This document shows positions 1-8,040 of a stretch of DNA of 64,000 nt, piece by piece. Source of the DNA: CANKHA01 sp963731585 (lineage in GTDB: Bacteria > Pseudomonadota > Alphaproteobacteria > Rhizobiales > Xanthobacteraceae); contig CAVSWC010000003.1 of assembly GCA_963731585.1 (NCBI GenBank), positions 1 through 64,000 of the forward strand, written 5' to 3'. The stretch's first letter is position 1. Every line of letters starts with the position of its first letter. A model generated the notes under the pieces. That model saw only the letters and a program-made list of their open reading frames with translations, was not told the origin of the DNA and did no database searches. The position numbers and the translations under genes are program-made.

Positions 1-644
1 GATCGGCGTGGGGTTGCCTTGCCAGACATATTCAAAGTGCGCGGCGGGCCGCACCATTAGAACCAGACGTGGCCTGAAACAGGCAATACATTCGCCGCCA
101 ACATGGCGAACGCTTCGATAGACGACGCCATTGGACCCGGTCACCCGGCGGGTCGTCCGCGAGAGGCCTGCCATTATCGTAATTGTTCGGGTCGTGAAGC
201 ACATCGAAGGCTAGTCTCGCGCGGACGTCATGAAATTCGGCGTTGAAATCAGCAAGGTACTGGCGCATCTCAACGCGAGTATCAAACACGCCAATTTCGC
301 TTAGCTCTTGCGTGCGGTGATAAACGGTTTCCGCGATCGCTGTTTGAAGAGAAAAGCCAGCATACCAAGCACCCCTATTACTTGAGCTGAAGCGACCGCC
401 GGTTGGGTAAGATGGGAATAAGCGGCCATGATGGCAGATGCATGGGTGAAGCCAACCACCCATTCGGCTGCGGGAACGGTCATTATGACGCCGAGCTCGG
501 ATTGGAGCCGGTCATTTCCAGCTCTCTAACTCAATGATGTACCGCAGATCCTGGAGCCACTATCGTGTCGAGAAGTCCCAGCTGGCGACCAACTCGGAAT
601 TAGGCGGCTTGTATTTTGTTGGTCAACGTGAACGGCGGACTCAA
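1..644 (-). pseudogene. RES-domain toxin (partial at window start, frame broken)
   Basis: RES toxins are NAD+-degrading phosphorylases or ADP-ribosyl enzymes held in check by an Xre antitoxin. Joining frames recovers the RES signature: an EWVVGFTHAS segment, a GGRFS block, then GAWYAGFSLQTAIAETVYHR, which carries the family's conserved Arg, Tyr and Glu positions. A C-terminal block (VVYRSVRHVGGEC) reads on to base 1, so the gene end lies outside the window. The likely start is a TTG at 644-642 that overlaps the antitoxin stop, as is usual for this pair. At least four frame changes interrupt the gene (near 590, 500, 405 and 150). They could be decay or sequence error. The family call is secure; function is not. 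Confidence 0.82.
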
Positions 645-1078
645 TTCCACCCACCCCGCCGTCCGTCCAGAAGCCGCAGACCTGTACATGGCGTCCATCC
701 CGCCCTCAGTAACCATGAATTCAATCGGCGTCTTGCCACCAAACACCATATTTGAATTTGGAAGCTTTACCCAACGATTAGCCAAATTCGCGTCGGATAA
801 AGTATGTTCAGCGCCTTGAACATACCAAGGACCAGAGAAATGCGTGTGAGCGTGTCATACGACAACGTACTAACGTCGCCGCTTTTGTACTTGTGGTACG
901 TTGACGGCGCTGGCCAACCAAGGAGGCCGCGTCTCTCGTCAACACTTAGGCTCCACTAGGCCCGCATTAAAAAAGACCGGATTCCAGGACCAGACATCTC
1001 CTTCCGAACGTCGCTGTCAGCGCGGCGATCGATTGCAATCGGTGTCGGTGGTGGGTCTTTCGCCTTCACCTTTGCCAT
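641..1078 (-). pseudogene. Xre/MbcA/ParS-family antitoxin (frame broken)
   Basis: This is the antitoxin partner of the RES toxin just downstream. It starts at an ATG at 1078 behind a GGAG Shine-Dalgarno sequence. The middle reads YHKYKSGDVSTLSYDTLTRI, the helix-turn-helix region of this family, followed by SLVLGMFKALNILYP. The C-terminal toxin-binding domain (DUF2384) is clear in ANRWVKLPNSN, FGGKTPIEFMV and a terminal LLDGRRGGWN, with the stop at 641-643. There are at least three frame changes, near 960, 790 and 690. The protein would be about 145 residues, normal for the family. Such antitoxins repress their own operon, which fits the palindrome array directly upstream. Confidence 0.82.
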
Positions 1079-1087
1079 GCGATTTCT

Positions 1088-1138
1088 CCATATATGGATA
1101 TAGTACTCCATATATGGATATAATATATCCATATATGG
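1088..1138 (-). promoter_or_regulatory. Triple-palindrome operator of the xre-res operon
   Basis: Three perfect copies of the 10-bp palindrome CCATATATGG lie at 1088-1097, 1108-1117 and 1129-1138, spaced 20 and 21 bp, about two helical turns. The array ends 10 bp before the antitoxin start, and the proximal copy overlaps its Shine-Dalgarno sequence. Autoregulation by the Xre antitoxin is inferred from position and from what is known of the family. Confidence 0.65.
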
Positions 1139-1248
1139 ACACTGCGCAAGAAGGGCGCTGCCATTTCGAGATCACCTACGTCGGCTTAAGCGGCTGGGCC
1201 GCCCAGGCAACGCCGTAGCTAATCCACGGCCTTCGGCAGAAAGGAATT

Positions 1249-1911
1249 TCAGCGCCGCGTGCCGGCGTTCGGAGATAGAAAAGCGCGAAGTAGGTTGGCG
1301 AAAGCCTCGTCCAAGTTGGGTGGAAGCCTCGGTGGATCCTGAGATTCCGACAAGGCCGTCGAGTGCTCGTCAACTATCGCGGCAAAGGGCTCGGAAAGTG
1401 TTTTTTGTCTCACGCGTTCGCTGTGTGAGCTTTTTAGCGCAAATTTAGCGTCTGCGCCCCAGGCGACAGGTAAATTGGCCCGCACAGCCGTTGATCCCGC
1501 CGCTTCGCGACATGTATGGCTGCAGCGCCTGATCGGGTCGCTTATCCTGTGCGACGAAGCGGAGGGCGCGGGACCACTTGCTGACGGTGCGGCGATCGAT
1601 CTTGGTCGGGTAAGCCGCTGCGACTATCAGCCCAGCAAAAGGTTCGATCATTGCAGGGATATTAGCCCCAGCCTTGCGCAACATACGACGTGTACGTTTG
1701 ACCTCGCGCTGTTCAACCCTCCAGACCGTAACCGTGAAAAGACGGTTTCCAGGAAGCCATAGTAGATCGCGCCCCGATCACGGTCGCATTGACAGCGCCG
1801 CCACGCAGTTTGCAGGCGCAGTAGTTCAGCCTGCAAAGCAGCGTCGGAATAGGGTGTGCGCTCCCCGCCCGGTTGCGCATGTTTGCTTAAGGTCACGGCC
1901 GAGAAGGTCAT
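1249..1911 (-). pseudogene. Conserved-looking hypothetical protein, frame broken
   Basis: I do not recognise a named family. Reading across frames gives about 215 residues: an N-terminal segment starting MTFSAVTLSKHAQPGGE, a stretch with QAELLRLQTAWRRCQ, a basic block ending RRMLRKAGANIPAMIEPF, then KIDRRTVSKWSRALRFVAQD and a GGINGCA segment near the C-terminus. The SKWSRALR block resembles hypothetical proteins I associate with rhizobial accessory regions, but I cannot name them. Frame changes lie near 1730 and 1480. It begins 20 bp after the 72-residue gene upstream, so the two probably form an operon. The end at 1249 is uncertain because of the frame changes. Confidence 0.5.
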
Positions 1912-1931
1912 AAAATCGTTCTTCAGATCAG

Positions 1932-2150
1932 CTAACGCGTCGCGCTGGCATCGGCAAGGCGTTGACGCATGTGCTCGGTTGGCCGCCAAACAATTGAGCC
2001 GCCTTTCCCGATGTCGCGCATGGCATCCCCGCACGCTTCGAATTCTTGCAACGCGTCGCGGATCAGTTCCGCCCGGTCTTCGTCCATTCCCCGGTCTTGC
2101 AATTGAATGTCGATCCAGAATTTCAGCTCCTTGGTCATTTTCAGGCGCAT
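1932..2150 (-). CDS. Hypothetical 72-residue acidic/helical protein
   Basis: This is a short intact reading frame with an ATG at 2150 behind a GAGGA Shine-Dalgarno sequence (8-base spacing). The protein is mostly helical and charged (DRGMDEDRAELIRDALQEFE) with no signal peptide or membrane segment. It precedes the SKWSRALR-type gene on the same strand with a 20-bp gap, suggesting co-transcription. No function can be assigned. The clear ribosome site and operon-like position support it as a real gene. Confidence 0.55.
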   Translation of the reverse strand: MRLKMTKELKFWIDIQLQDRGMDEDRAELIRDALQEFEACGDAMRDIGKGGSIVWRPTEHMRQRLADASATR

Positions 2151-2440
2151 GTCGCAGTCCTCGCTAGATGAGAACTCATCGCACTCAAATTAGCGTTCAG
2201 CGCACGGGTCGCTAACTACTGTTTCGCCGCGGGTTTAATGTTGGAGCCGCGTTAGTGAATTAAGTCAGGCCCGCGGATCACTTCACGCCCGGAATGGCGT
2301 CATGCAGAGCAACATCTGTAAACTAATTTGACATTGTAGCTCGTGTGATGATGCGGAAAGCGTACGCGGCCGATCAAAGCAGTTCTACTGACATCAGTCC
2401 CACAATCGAGCGACCGGCGGCGTTAGAATATGAAGGAGAT

Positions 2441-2485
2441 ATGTTCAATGAGGTACTATGTTCAATGAGGTACTATGTTCAATGA
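2441..2485. repeat. 17-bp tandem direct repeats (iteron-like)
   Basis: Two perfect copies and one partial copy of ATGTTCAATGAGGTACT run head to tail (2441-2457, 2458-2474, 2475-2485). They follow a GAAGGAGAT motif and sit 76 bp before a gene with HUH-endonuclease-like motifs. Iterons of this length next to a Rep-type gene often mark a replication or nicking origin; here that is inferred from position only. The repeats also contain ATGs and could encode a short leader peptide. The stretch 2151-2440 upstream shows no gene. Confidence 0.55.
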
Positions 2486-2560
2486 ATACATTGGCTGAAC
2501 TGACATCTAGAGACTGAGACATTGATTACAGCATAGAGATTCATGATTTTTTAGGAGGCA

Positions 2561-3109
2561 ATGATGAAAAAGGAATTTACGTATTGGTTGATTGGAATGG
2601 AACAGTGGATAGAGGATTACAGGATGCTGGGATGGAAAGCGTACTTCATAACTTTTAAATTCAAAGCACTCAAGGGATCGTCAGATTCAATTGTTGAACA
2701 AATGCACCGAGCGATAAGCGCAAGGTTTTACGGTCAGTTTTGTCTGCGCTTCACCGCGACCCGCGCGCCCCAAGTCAGCAAAGATTCCTGCCTATCGTGT
2801 TCGGAATACCAGATAGACCGGTGTTCAAAGGGGAAAAGACAAGCCTTCGCGAGCTTTTCTTCAATGACGGCGGCATTCATTTTCATGCCATTCTGCTGAC
2901 ACCCCCCGTACTCAAGATGGAAGGAATGCGCGGTCCAGCATGTTGAGGACCACCAAAGCAGATATGCCCGTGGTGCCATTAGCGAAATTGGGTGCGAAAA
3001 CGTGACGTATGCACGGGGCTTGGTGGACTATCTACTGAAAACCGTCAGGCGTGGTCGCGCAGATGAAAGCCAGATACTGATCCTGCCAAAGGTACGATCT
3101 GAGCTTTGA
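2561..3109 (+). pseudogene. HUH-endonuclease (rolling-circle Rep)-like protein, frame broken
   Basis: A strong AGGAGG precedes two ATGs; the second (2564) has the better spacing. Joined frames give about 180 residues with three blocks in the order expected of HUH nickases: a hydrophobic AYFITFKFKAL strand (residues ~27-37), an HFHAILL histidine pair (~105-111), and a C-terminal LVDYLLKTVRRGR (~155) with a candidate catalytic Tyr followed by Lys. Frame changes occur near 2755 and in the CCCCCC run near 2893. Codon use and GC are lower than in the chromosomal genes to the right. The iteron-like repeats upstream support a replication or mobilisation role. Nickase activity is inferred; no named family was confirmed. 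Confidence 0.5.
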
Positions 3110-3240
3110 AGATCGCCGTTAAGCTGCTCGGCGAGAACCTGAGCTTACGCCTTAGCTGCATGTGCAAATCAACGCCCAACCATGCCGGGGTGGGCAAGTT
3201 GCCCACCCCTGATGCATTCACGAACGCCCCAGAAGCAATT

Positions 3241-4034
3241 CTATCCCATCATAATGTCTTCGAAGAAACGCGTACGTACTTTTTTATGTGACTGCTTCCA
3301 GACAAGGCGGAAGGCTTCGCTCGAATGCCAGGCTTTGTTTAAGGTGGCACGCTCCTTTGCAGCCTTACTGCTGTTATTTTTGAGACCTGCAGAAAGCAAT
3401 TCATCCTTCAGGCTTTTTGGCCGAGTTCGGGGACTCGACTTCTTCAAATTTGCCAGTTCTTTTGCCTTCTTTACTTGCAGCTCGGGACTGGCCTGTTTGG
3501 CCACCGTTAGAAGCGCCTGCTGGTTATCGTAAGTCCCAGACGTCGCGCCTCCAATTTCGCCTCAGATGATATGCCCTGTATTATGTTAGCTCGCCTTATT
3601 GTCTCTTGGAGAGCCCGGTCGCTTTTGCTGCCTTTTTAAAACCCTTGTCATGCTTCGGATCTCGCTCAGACTTTTTCTTTTGTAGAATTTTCCGCCATTC
3701 CTCGCTTAATTCAGCGCGCTGCAGGGCCGTCAAATCCGCTCTATGAAAATTTTCGACAAGTCGCCAGGTACGAGCCTTTTCGTTTGTGCCTTTGAAATAG
3801 ACGCAATCGATTTTTTTCCAACCCAGCAGTCTGGCAGCTTCCGCCCGGTGGGCACCGGCGACTAAAAAGGGATCCCCTTTTTTCGTTTCATTACGGTTAT
3901 CGGCGTTCTCAGCCCTATTCTCTTCATCGACTCGGCAATTGATTAATTTTCTCCTTATCGATCGCCCGGTCGCCTTTCGTGACCGTTATTTTAGAAAGCG
4001 ATATGCTGTGGATCTTTTGACTTGTTCTTCTCAT
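3241..4034 (-). pseudogene. ParB/Srx-domain (ParB-like nuclease fold) protein, frame broken
   Basis: The start at 4034 has a near-perfect AAAGGAGG site. Joining frames gives about 260 residues with a full ParB N-terminal domain: ISLSKITVTKGDRAIDKEKI, then an LAESMKRIGLRTPITV-type segment, then LVAGAHRAEAARLLGWKKID with the G-x-HR motif, and WRLVENFHRADLTALQRAEL. A lysine-rich helical C-terminus follows. Frame changes lie near 3944, 3880, 3597 and 3530. ParB-domain proteins of plasmids, phages and islands act as partition proteins, CTPase clamps or nucleases; which applies here is unknown. It lies 13 bp after an unknown gene on the same strand, an operon arrangement. No ParA is visible in the window. 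Confidence 0.68.
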
Positions 4035-4047
4035 GGAGTGCCTCCTT

Positions 4048-4793
4048 TTAGCGAGGGAGTTCTCCATGCGGGTTGACGCTCTGCGCGTAAAATTTATTAA
4101 TTCGCGGAATTCATTTTCTTTCTGAATCTCGCCATGTTCTCGTACACGAACGGAATGATGCCGCTTATTCGTAGTGTCTTTCGGCAACTTGCTGACGTCT
4201 CCATCTTTGCTTGCTTCCTCAAAAATCGCCTTACCAGCTGCGGTGGCGTCGAGACGAGTAGATACTTCTACTTTATGCTCTACAAGCATATAAGCCGCGA
4301 TTAAGCCCGCGAGATCGCGCCACTTTTCTTTCTCCCGCGCGCCAGCGTTTGAGCCGTGTTCCGGCCGTTCAAACAACTGGTTTTCTTGAAGATAGGTTTC
4401 CCAGTCCTTGTCGAGCACCATGACCTCGTAGCGATCTTGCCCCGCTTGAAGTAGCGTCTTTAAGTGTTGCAGGATAATTTTCAGAGACGGAAGTCTTACC
4501 GATCGTCTTTTCCAAGAGATCGACACACTGATCGGCGAAGTCACTGAGGGGTACTCTCAAAGTGCCCCCGCCGTCCGACTTCAATGATCGCAGCTGTTTC
4601 AATGAAATCTTTTTCCAATAGTCGTCGGGGATTACTATCCAATCGGCGAACGGTTTTGGGCTTTGGAAACCAGCCCTAAGCGAGTTCTCTTCTGGAGTTC
4701 GCTGAGCAGTTTATCCAGTGCAATCCTCTTACTTTTAGGATTTTTGATCTTTTCCAGTTTTAGAGCAGCTGTTCGCAGTGATATCGAGCCCAT
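4048..4793 (-). pseudogene. Hypothetical protein upstream of the ParB-like gene, frame broken
   Basis: The start at 4793 is supported by TAGGAGG with good spacing; the stop at 4048-4050 lies just before the ParB-like gene, so the two are probably translated from one message. Joined frames give about 245 residues with segments such as FADWIVIPDDYWKKISLKQL, RVPLSDFADQCVDLLEKT and DLAGLIAAYMLVEHKVEV. No known domain is recognised. Frame changes lie near 4643, 4497 and 4085. Pairing with a ParB-domain protein suggests a partner in DNA segregation or element maintenance, but that is only context. Confidence 0.5.
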
Positions 4794-4863
4794 TCAAAAC
4801 CTCCTATCTCACGGCGATTTGCGAATTAATCCATTTTACGGGCGCAGCGCGGGCGTCATTAGT

Positions 4864-4888
4864 CCTCGTCGCTCATCAGACGACGAGG
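4864..4888. promoter_or_regulatory. Inverted repeat between divergent genes (candidate operator)
   Basis: Eight-base arms CCTCGTCG and CGACGAGG flank a nine-base spacer in the 110-bp gap between the divergent ParB-operon start (4793) and the HTH gene start (4904). No T-run follows, so it is not an obvious terminator. It is a plausible binding site for the excisionase-like HTH protein. Confidence 0.4.
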
Positions 4889-4903
4889 CTGACGGTCAGG
4901 ACA

Positions 4904-5122
4904 ATGCAACGGCTCGCCCTAAGCATCGAACAAGCCGCGGAACTATCCGGCATCGGCAGGACCACTATCTATGCCGCCATCAAACGCGGGGACTTGGTGG
5001 CTCGTAAGTGCGGTCGGCGAACTGTAATTGTTTCCGATGAACTCGCTGTATGGCTTAGAACTCTACCAAAACTCGAAGGTGATGCGAGGCCGACAGATGC
5101 AGAAAGCGAAGACCATAGCTAA
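4904..5122 (+). CDS. Excisionase-family helix-turn-helix DNA-binding protein
   Basis: This is a 72-residue protein with a MerR-like HTH typical of excisionase-family proteins: LSIEQAAELSGIGRTTIYAA, then IKRGDLVARKCGRRTVIVSD and a short tail. The pattern (layer of A-x-x-x-G-I-G-R-T-T recognition helix followed by a wing) is characteristic. I chose the ATG at 4904 because the frame upstream has no domain content and a CAGGA lies just before it. It overlaps the PC4-domain gene by 26 bases. In mobile elements such proteins direct excision or act as small regulators. No integrase partner is seen. Confidence 0.7.
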   Translation: MQRLALSIEQAAELSGIGRTTIYAAIKRGDLVARKCGRRTVIVSDELAVWLRTLPKLEGDARPTDAESEDHS

Positions 5123-5330
5123 GTGGAAAAGATCCGGCGGAGTGATCCGGGCAAGATTAGGAAGTTACAAAGGGCGCCAACGTTTGGATATCCGCCTTTG
5201 GTATAAGAAAGAAGGAAAGCTCGCTCCCACACCGAAGGGCATTAGTCTTGGGGCCGATGAGATTGGCTACCTACGCAAGGCGCTCGAAAATGCCGAAATG
5301 ATTTTGGAGCAGATTGAACGGGCCGACTGA
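5097..5330 (+). CDS. Transcriptional coactivator p15/PC4-domain protein
   Basis: This is a 77-residue protein matching the bacterial PC4 single-stranded-DNA-binding fold: IAKWKRSGGVIRARLGSYKG, a QRLDIRLWYKKEGKLAPTPK core and an amphipathic C-terminal helix (YLRKALENAEMILEQIE). The basic R-x-x-LG-x-YKG-x-x-x-x-DIR-x-WY pattern and the PT-x-KG turn are typical. The ATG at 5097 has GAGG eight bases upstream; an ATG at 5082 is an alternative. It overlaps the HTH gene, so both likely come from one transcript. Bacterial PC4 proteins are common on islands and phages and bind ssDNA or affect transcription and repair. Confidence 0.72.
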   Translation: MQKAKTIAKWKRSGGVIRARLGSYKGRQRLDIRLWYKKEGKLAPTPKGISLGADEIGYLRKALENAEMILEQIERAD

Positions 5331-5531
5331 AGTTTGCTGAGCTGGAAATATGTCCAACCAAGTTGATCACGGGATCGATTGGTTTCGAATTGGGCTTGCT
5401 GGGCTTATGCGCGCTCGTTCAAGAAGATACGCACAAGTCCGCGCACGACCATTCCGTATATTTTCCGTATGAATTAGTGCGTTGAAAAAGACGCTACTAG
5501 TAGTGGGTGAACTTTCAGAAGTCCCAATACA

Positions 5532-5607
5532 TGGCGCTCCCTACGGGAATCGAACCCGTGTTTCAGCCTTGAGAGGGCCGCGTCCTGGACCGCTAGACGA
5601 AGGGAGC
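5532..5607 (-). tRNA. tRNA-Glu (CTC)
   Basis: Read on the minus strand, the acceptor arms GCTCCCT and AGGGAGC pair, the discriminator G is followed by an encoded CCA, the T-arm contains GGTTCGATTCC, and the anticodon loop CTCTCAA gives anticodon CTC. Its 3' end faces the accessory region on the left, the usual side for integration into a tRNA gene. I found no second copy of the tRNA 3' end within 1-5531. Confidence 0.95.
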
Positions 5608-5693
5608 GAAGGGCCTTGGAATTAAACAACATCAGGCAGTCAATGCAAGCGCGCGCGGGCGCGCCTGCATAGCGCCGGCTAGTTTTGCGCCAG

Positions 5694-6009
5694 CTAGTTT
5701 TGCTTGGCGATGATCTGTTCCTTGATGTCGTCATAGACGTTCTGCGGAACGATCTTTTTCTGCACCAGCTCGTCCTTGCCCTTGTAGGGCCGGCCCTTGA
5801 TGATCGCTTCGGCGCGCGCGGGACCGATGCCCTTCAGCGGCTCGAGCTGCGCCTGGCTGGCGGTGTTGATGTCGATGAGACGTGGCGGCCGGCGCCGCGG
5901 CCGGCTTGGCGGGCGTCGTGCCGGGCTGCATGGCGCCGCTTTGCGCCAGGGCGGGAACCGCGGCGAAGATGGGAAGCAGCAAAGCAAGGATCAGGCCGTG
6001 AATGCGCAT
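5694..6009 (-). CDS. ComEA-like helix-hairpin-helix protein, secreted (one frameshift)
   Basis: The ATG at 6009 follows GGAGG. The protein has a signal peptide (MRIHGLILALLLPIFAAVPA, cleavage near ALAQ), a Pro/Ala linker, and a helix-hairpin-helix domain: IDINTASQAQLEPLKGIGPA, then RAEAIIKGRPYKGKDELVQK. This is the ComEA-type fold that binds DNA without sequence specificity; many alphaproteobacteria carry such small periplasmic proteins outside competence operons. The frame shifts once near 5880, between the linker and the domain. Full length would be about 105 residues. A role in DNA uptake is possible but unproven; no other competence gene is nearby. Confidence 0.75.
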
Positions 6010-6038
6010 AATAACCTCCGGTGTGAAAGCGGTGCTGA

Positions 6039-7636
6039 CTAACGACGCAGGATGCCCCCGAGAGTTCCACGCACGATGGCGCGGCCGATCGATCCGCCCA
6101 TCGAGCCGCCGAGCGACTTGCCGATGTCGGCGGCGATCTTGCCGGCGACACGGTTGGTGACCGTGCGGGTGATTTCGCGCGTCACCAGTTGCCCGGTCGA
6201 CAGCCGCTTGCCGCGCCCGCGGCCGGTGCCGAAGATGCCGCCGAGCGCATCGCCGATCCTGCCCAAAAAGCCGCCGTCCGCGGCCCTCCGCCGCGCGCGG
6301 TCTCGGTTGCTCGACCCGCTTCTGCAGCATCTCGTAGGCGGATTCCTGGTCGACCGCGGTGTCGTATTTGCCCTTCACCGGGCTTCCTGCGATGATCGCG
6401 CTGCGTTCCGCGGCGCTGATCGATGCCGAGCCGTGCCGAAGGCGGGCGGATCATCGTGCGCTCCACCATCGAGGGCACGCCATTGCCTTCCAGGAACGAC
6501 ACCAGCGCCTCGCCCTTGCCGAGTTCGGTGATGACCTGCGCGGTGTCGAGCTTCGGGTTCGGGCGGAAGGTGTCGGCGGCGGCCTTCACCGCCTTCTGAT
6601 CGCGCGGCGTGAAGGCGCGCAAGCGCGTGCTGCACGCGGTTGCCGAGCTGCGCCAGCACCGTCTCCGGCACGTCGAGCGGGTTCTGCGTGACGAAGAAGA
6701 CGCCGACGCCCTTGGAGCGGATCAGCCGCACCACCTGCTCGATCTTCTCCAGCAGGGCTTTCGGCGCATCGTTGAACAGCAGATGCGCCTCGTCGAAGAA
6801 GAACACGAGCTTCGGCTTGTCGAGATCGCCGACTTCCGGCAGTTCCTCGAACAGCTCCGACAGCAGCCACAGCAGGAACGTCGCATAGAGCCGCGGATTC
6901 TCCATCAGCTTGTCGGCCGCCAGGATGTTGATGATGCCGCGGCCGTCGCGGTCGGTGCGCATGAAGTCGTCGAGGTCGAGCGCCGGCTCGCCGAAGAAAG
7001 CTTGGCGCCCTGGTTCTCCAGCACCAGCAGCTGCCGCTGGATGGTGCCGACCGTCGCGGTCGAGACATTGCCCGTATCTTCTGCAGCTCGGCGGCGTTCT
7101 CGGCCACCAGGCCGAGGATCGCGCGCAGATCCTTCAGATCGAGCAGCGCAAGCCCCTGCTCGTCGGCGATGCGAAAGGCGATGTTGAGCACGCCTTCCTG
7201 CGTGTCGTTGAGCTCCATCATCCGCGACAGCAGCAGCGGTCCCATTTCCGAGATGGTGGCGCGGATCGGATGGCCCTGCTGCGCCGAAGACGTCCCAGAA
7301 GACCACGGGAAACTCGTCGGGCTGGTATGACAGGCCCATCTCTTCGGCGCGCTGCACCAGCGCTTCCTTGGCCTCGCCCGCCGCGCTGACGCCCGACAGA
7401 TCGCCTTTGATGTCGGCGGCGAAGACCGGCACGCCGGCTTGCGAGAAGCCTTCGGCCAGCACCTGCAGCGTGACGGTCTTGCCGGTGCCGGTCGCGCCGG
7501 TGATCAGCCCGTGCCGGTTGCCGAACTTCAGATCGAGCACTTCATACTTGCCGCTCTTGCCGACAACGATTCCGTTTTCGGGAGCGGTGCCGCCGACGGA
7601 GGGTTTCTTGGAGGCTTTGGCTGGGGTCTTCGACAT
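6039..7636 (-). CDS. HerA-like ATPase/helicase, DUF853 (YjgR) family, frame broken
   Basis: This is a hexameric HerA/FtsK-like ATPase of unknown cellular role. Walker A is GATGTGKT near residue 48 and Walker B is KLVFFFDEAH about residue 280; a TQNP sensor motif follows. The C-terminus is Gly/Arg-rich and ends RGTLGGILRR. The start at 7636 has GAGGAAG upstream. Expected length is about 530 residues. At least six single-base frame changes break the gene (near 7270, 7080, 7005, 6630, 6440 and 6290); each flanking segment matches the family, so sequence error is likelier than decay. Confidence 0.8.
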
Positions 7637-7697
7637 GCTTCCTCTCAGTTACAGCGAAATTAGCACCGCCCGGTCGGGCTGAACACTGGCCATGCGT

Positions 7698-8040
7698 TTA
7701 CGGCTCCACCAGGAAGCGCAACCGCCCGGCGGGCTGCAAAGTTTTGGCATCAAAGGTGCGGATTTCAATCGCATCGGCGATCTGGATGGTGACGGTAATA
7801 CGATCGCCTGCCGCAACCGTGCTGATAATGCGTGCACCTTTCGGCAAAGTGGCGGTCACCTCGACGATGCCGGCGCTTCCTTCGGCCCTGAAAACGCGAT
7901 AGCCGATAACGGCAAGCACCGCCCCGACAGCCAGCATTGTGGTCAATGCCGAAACCAGCATCAGCAACCGCACCTTGGCGGCGAAGCGCGCGGCTTGCGG
8001 GATCGAGCGGCTCTTCGGATTCGGATAATGAAGTGCTCAT
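7698..8040 (-). CDS. Small membrane-anchored hypothetical protein (one frameshift)
   Basis: The N-terminus reads MSTSLSESEEPLDPASRA, then after a frame change near 7975 a single membrane helix (LLMLVSALTTMLAVGAVLAV) and a soluble periplasmic part rich in beta-forming residues (ARIISTVAAGDRITVTIQ). It is about 114 residues. Proteins of this layout are common in rhizobia next to RluA-type genes but have no known function. Its start codon is head to head with that of the pseudouridine synthase, sharing the palindrome CATG at 8038-8041. Confidence 0.6.

Noticed and set aside
5352..5471. A 40-codon frame near tRNA-Glu (starting MSNQVDHGIDWFRIG) as an integrase remnant
   Set aside because: It has no integrase catalytic motif and only a weak ribosome site.
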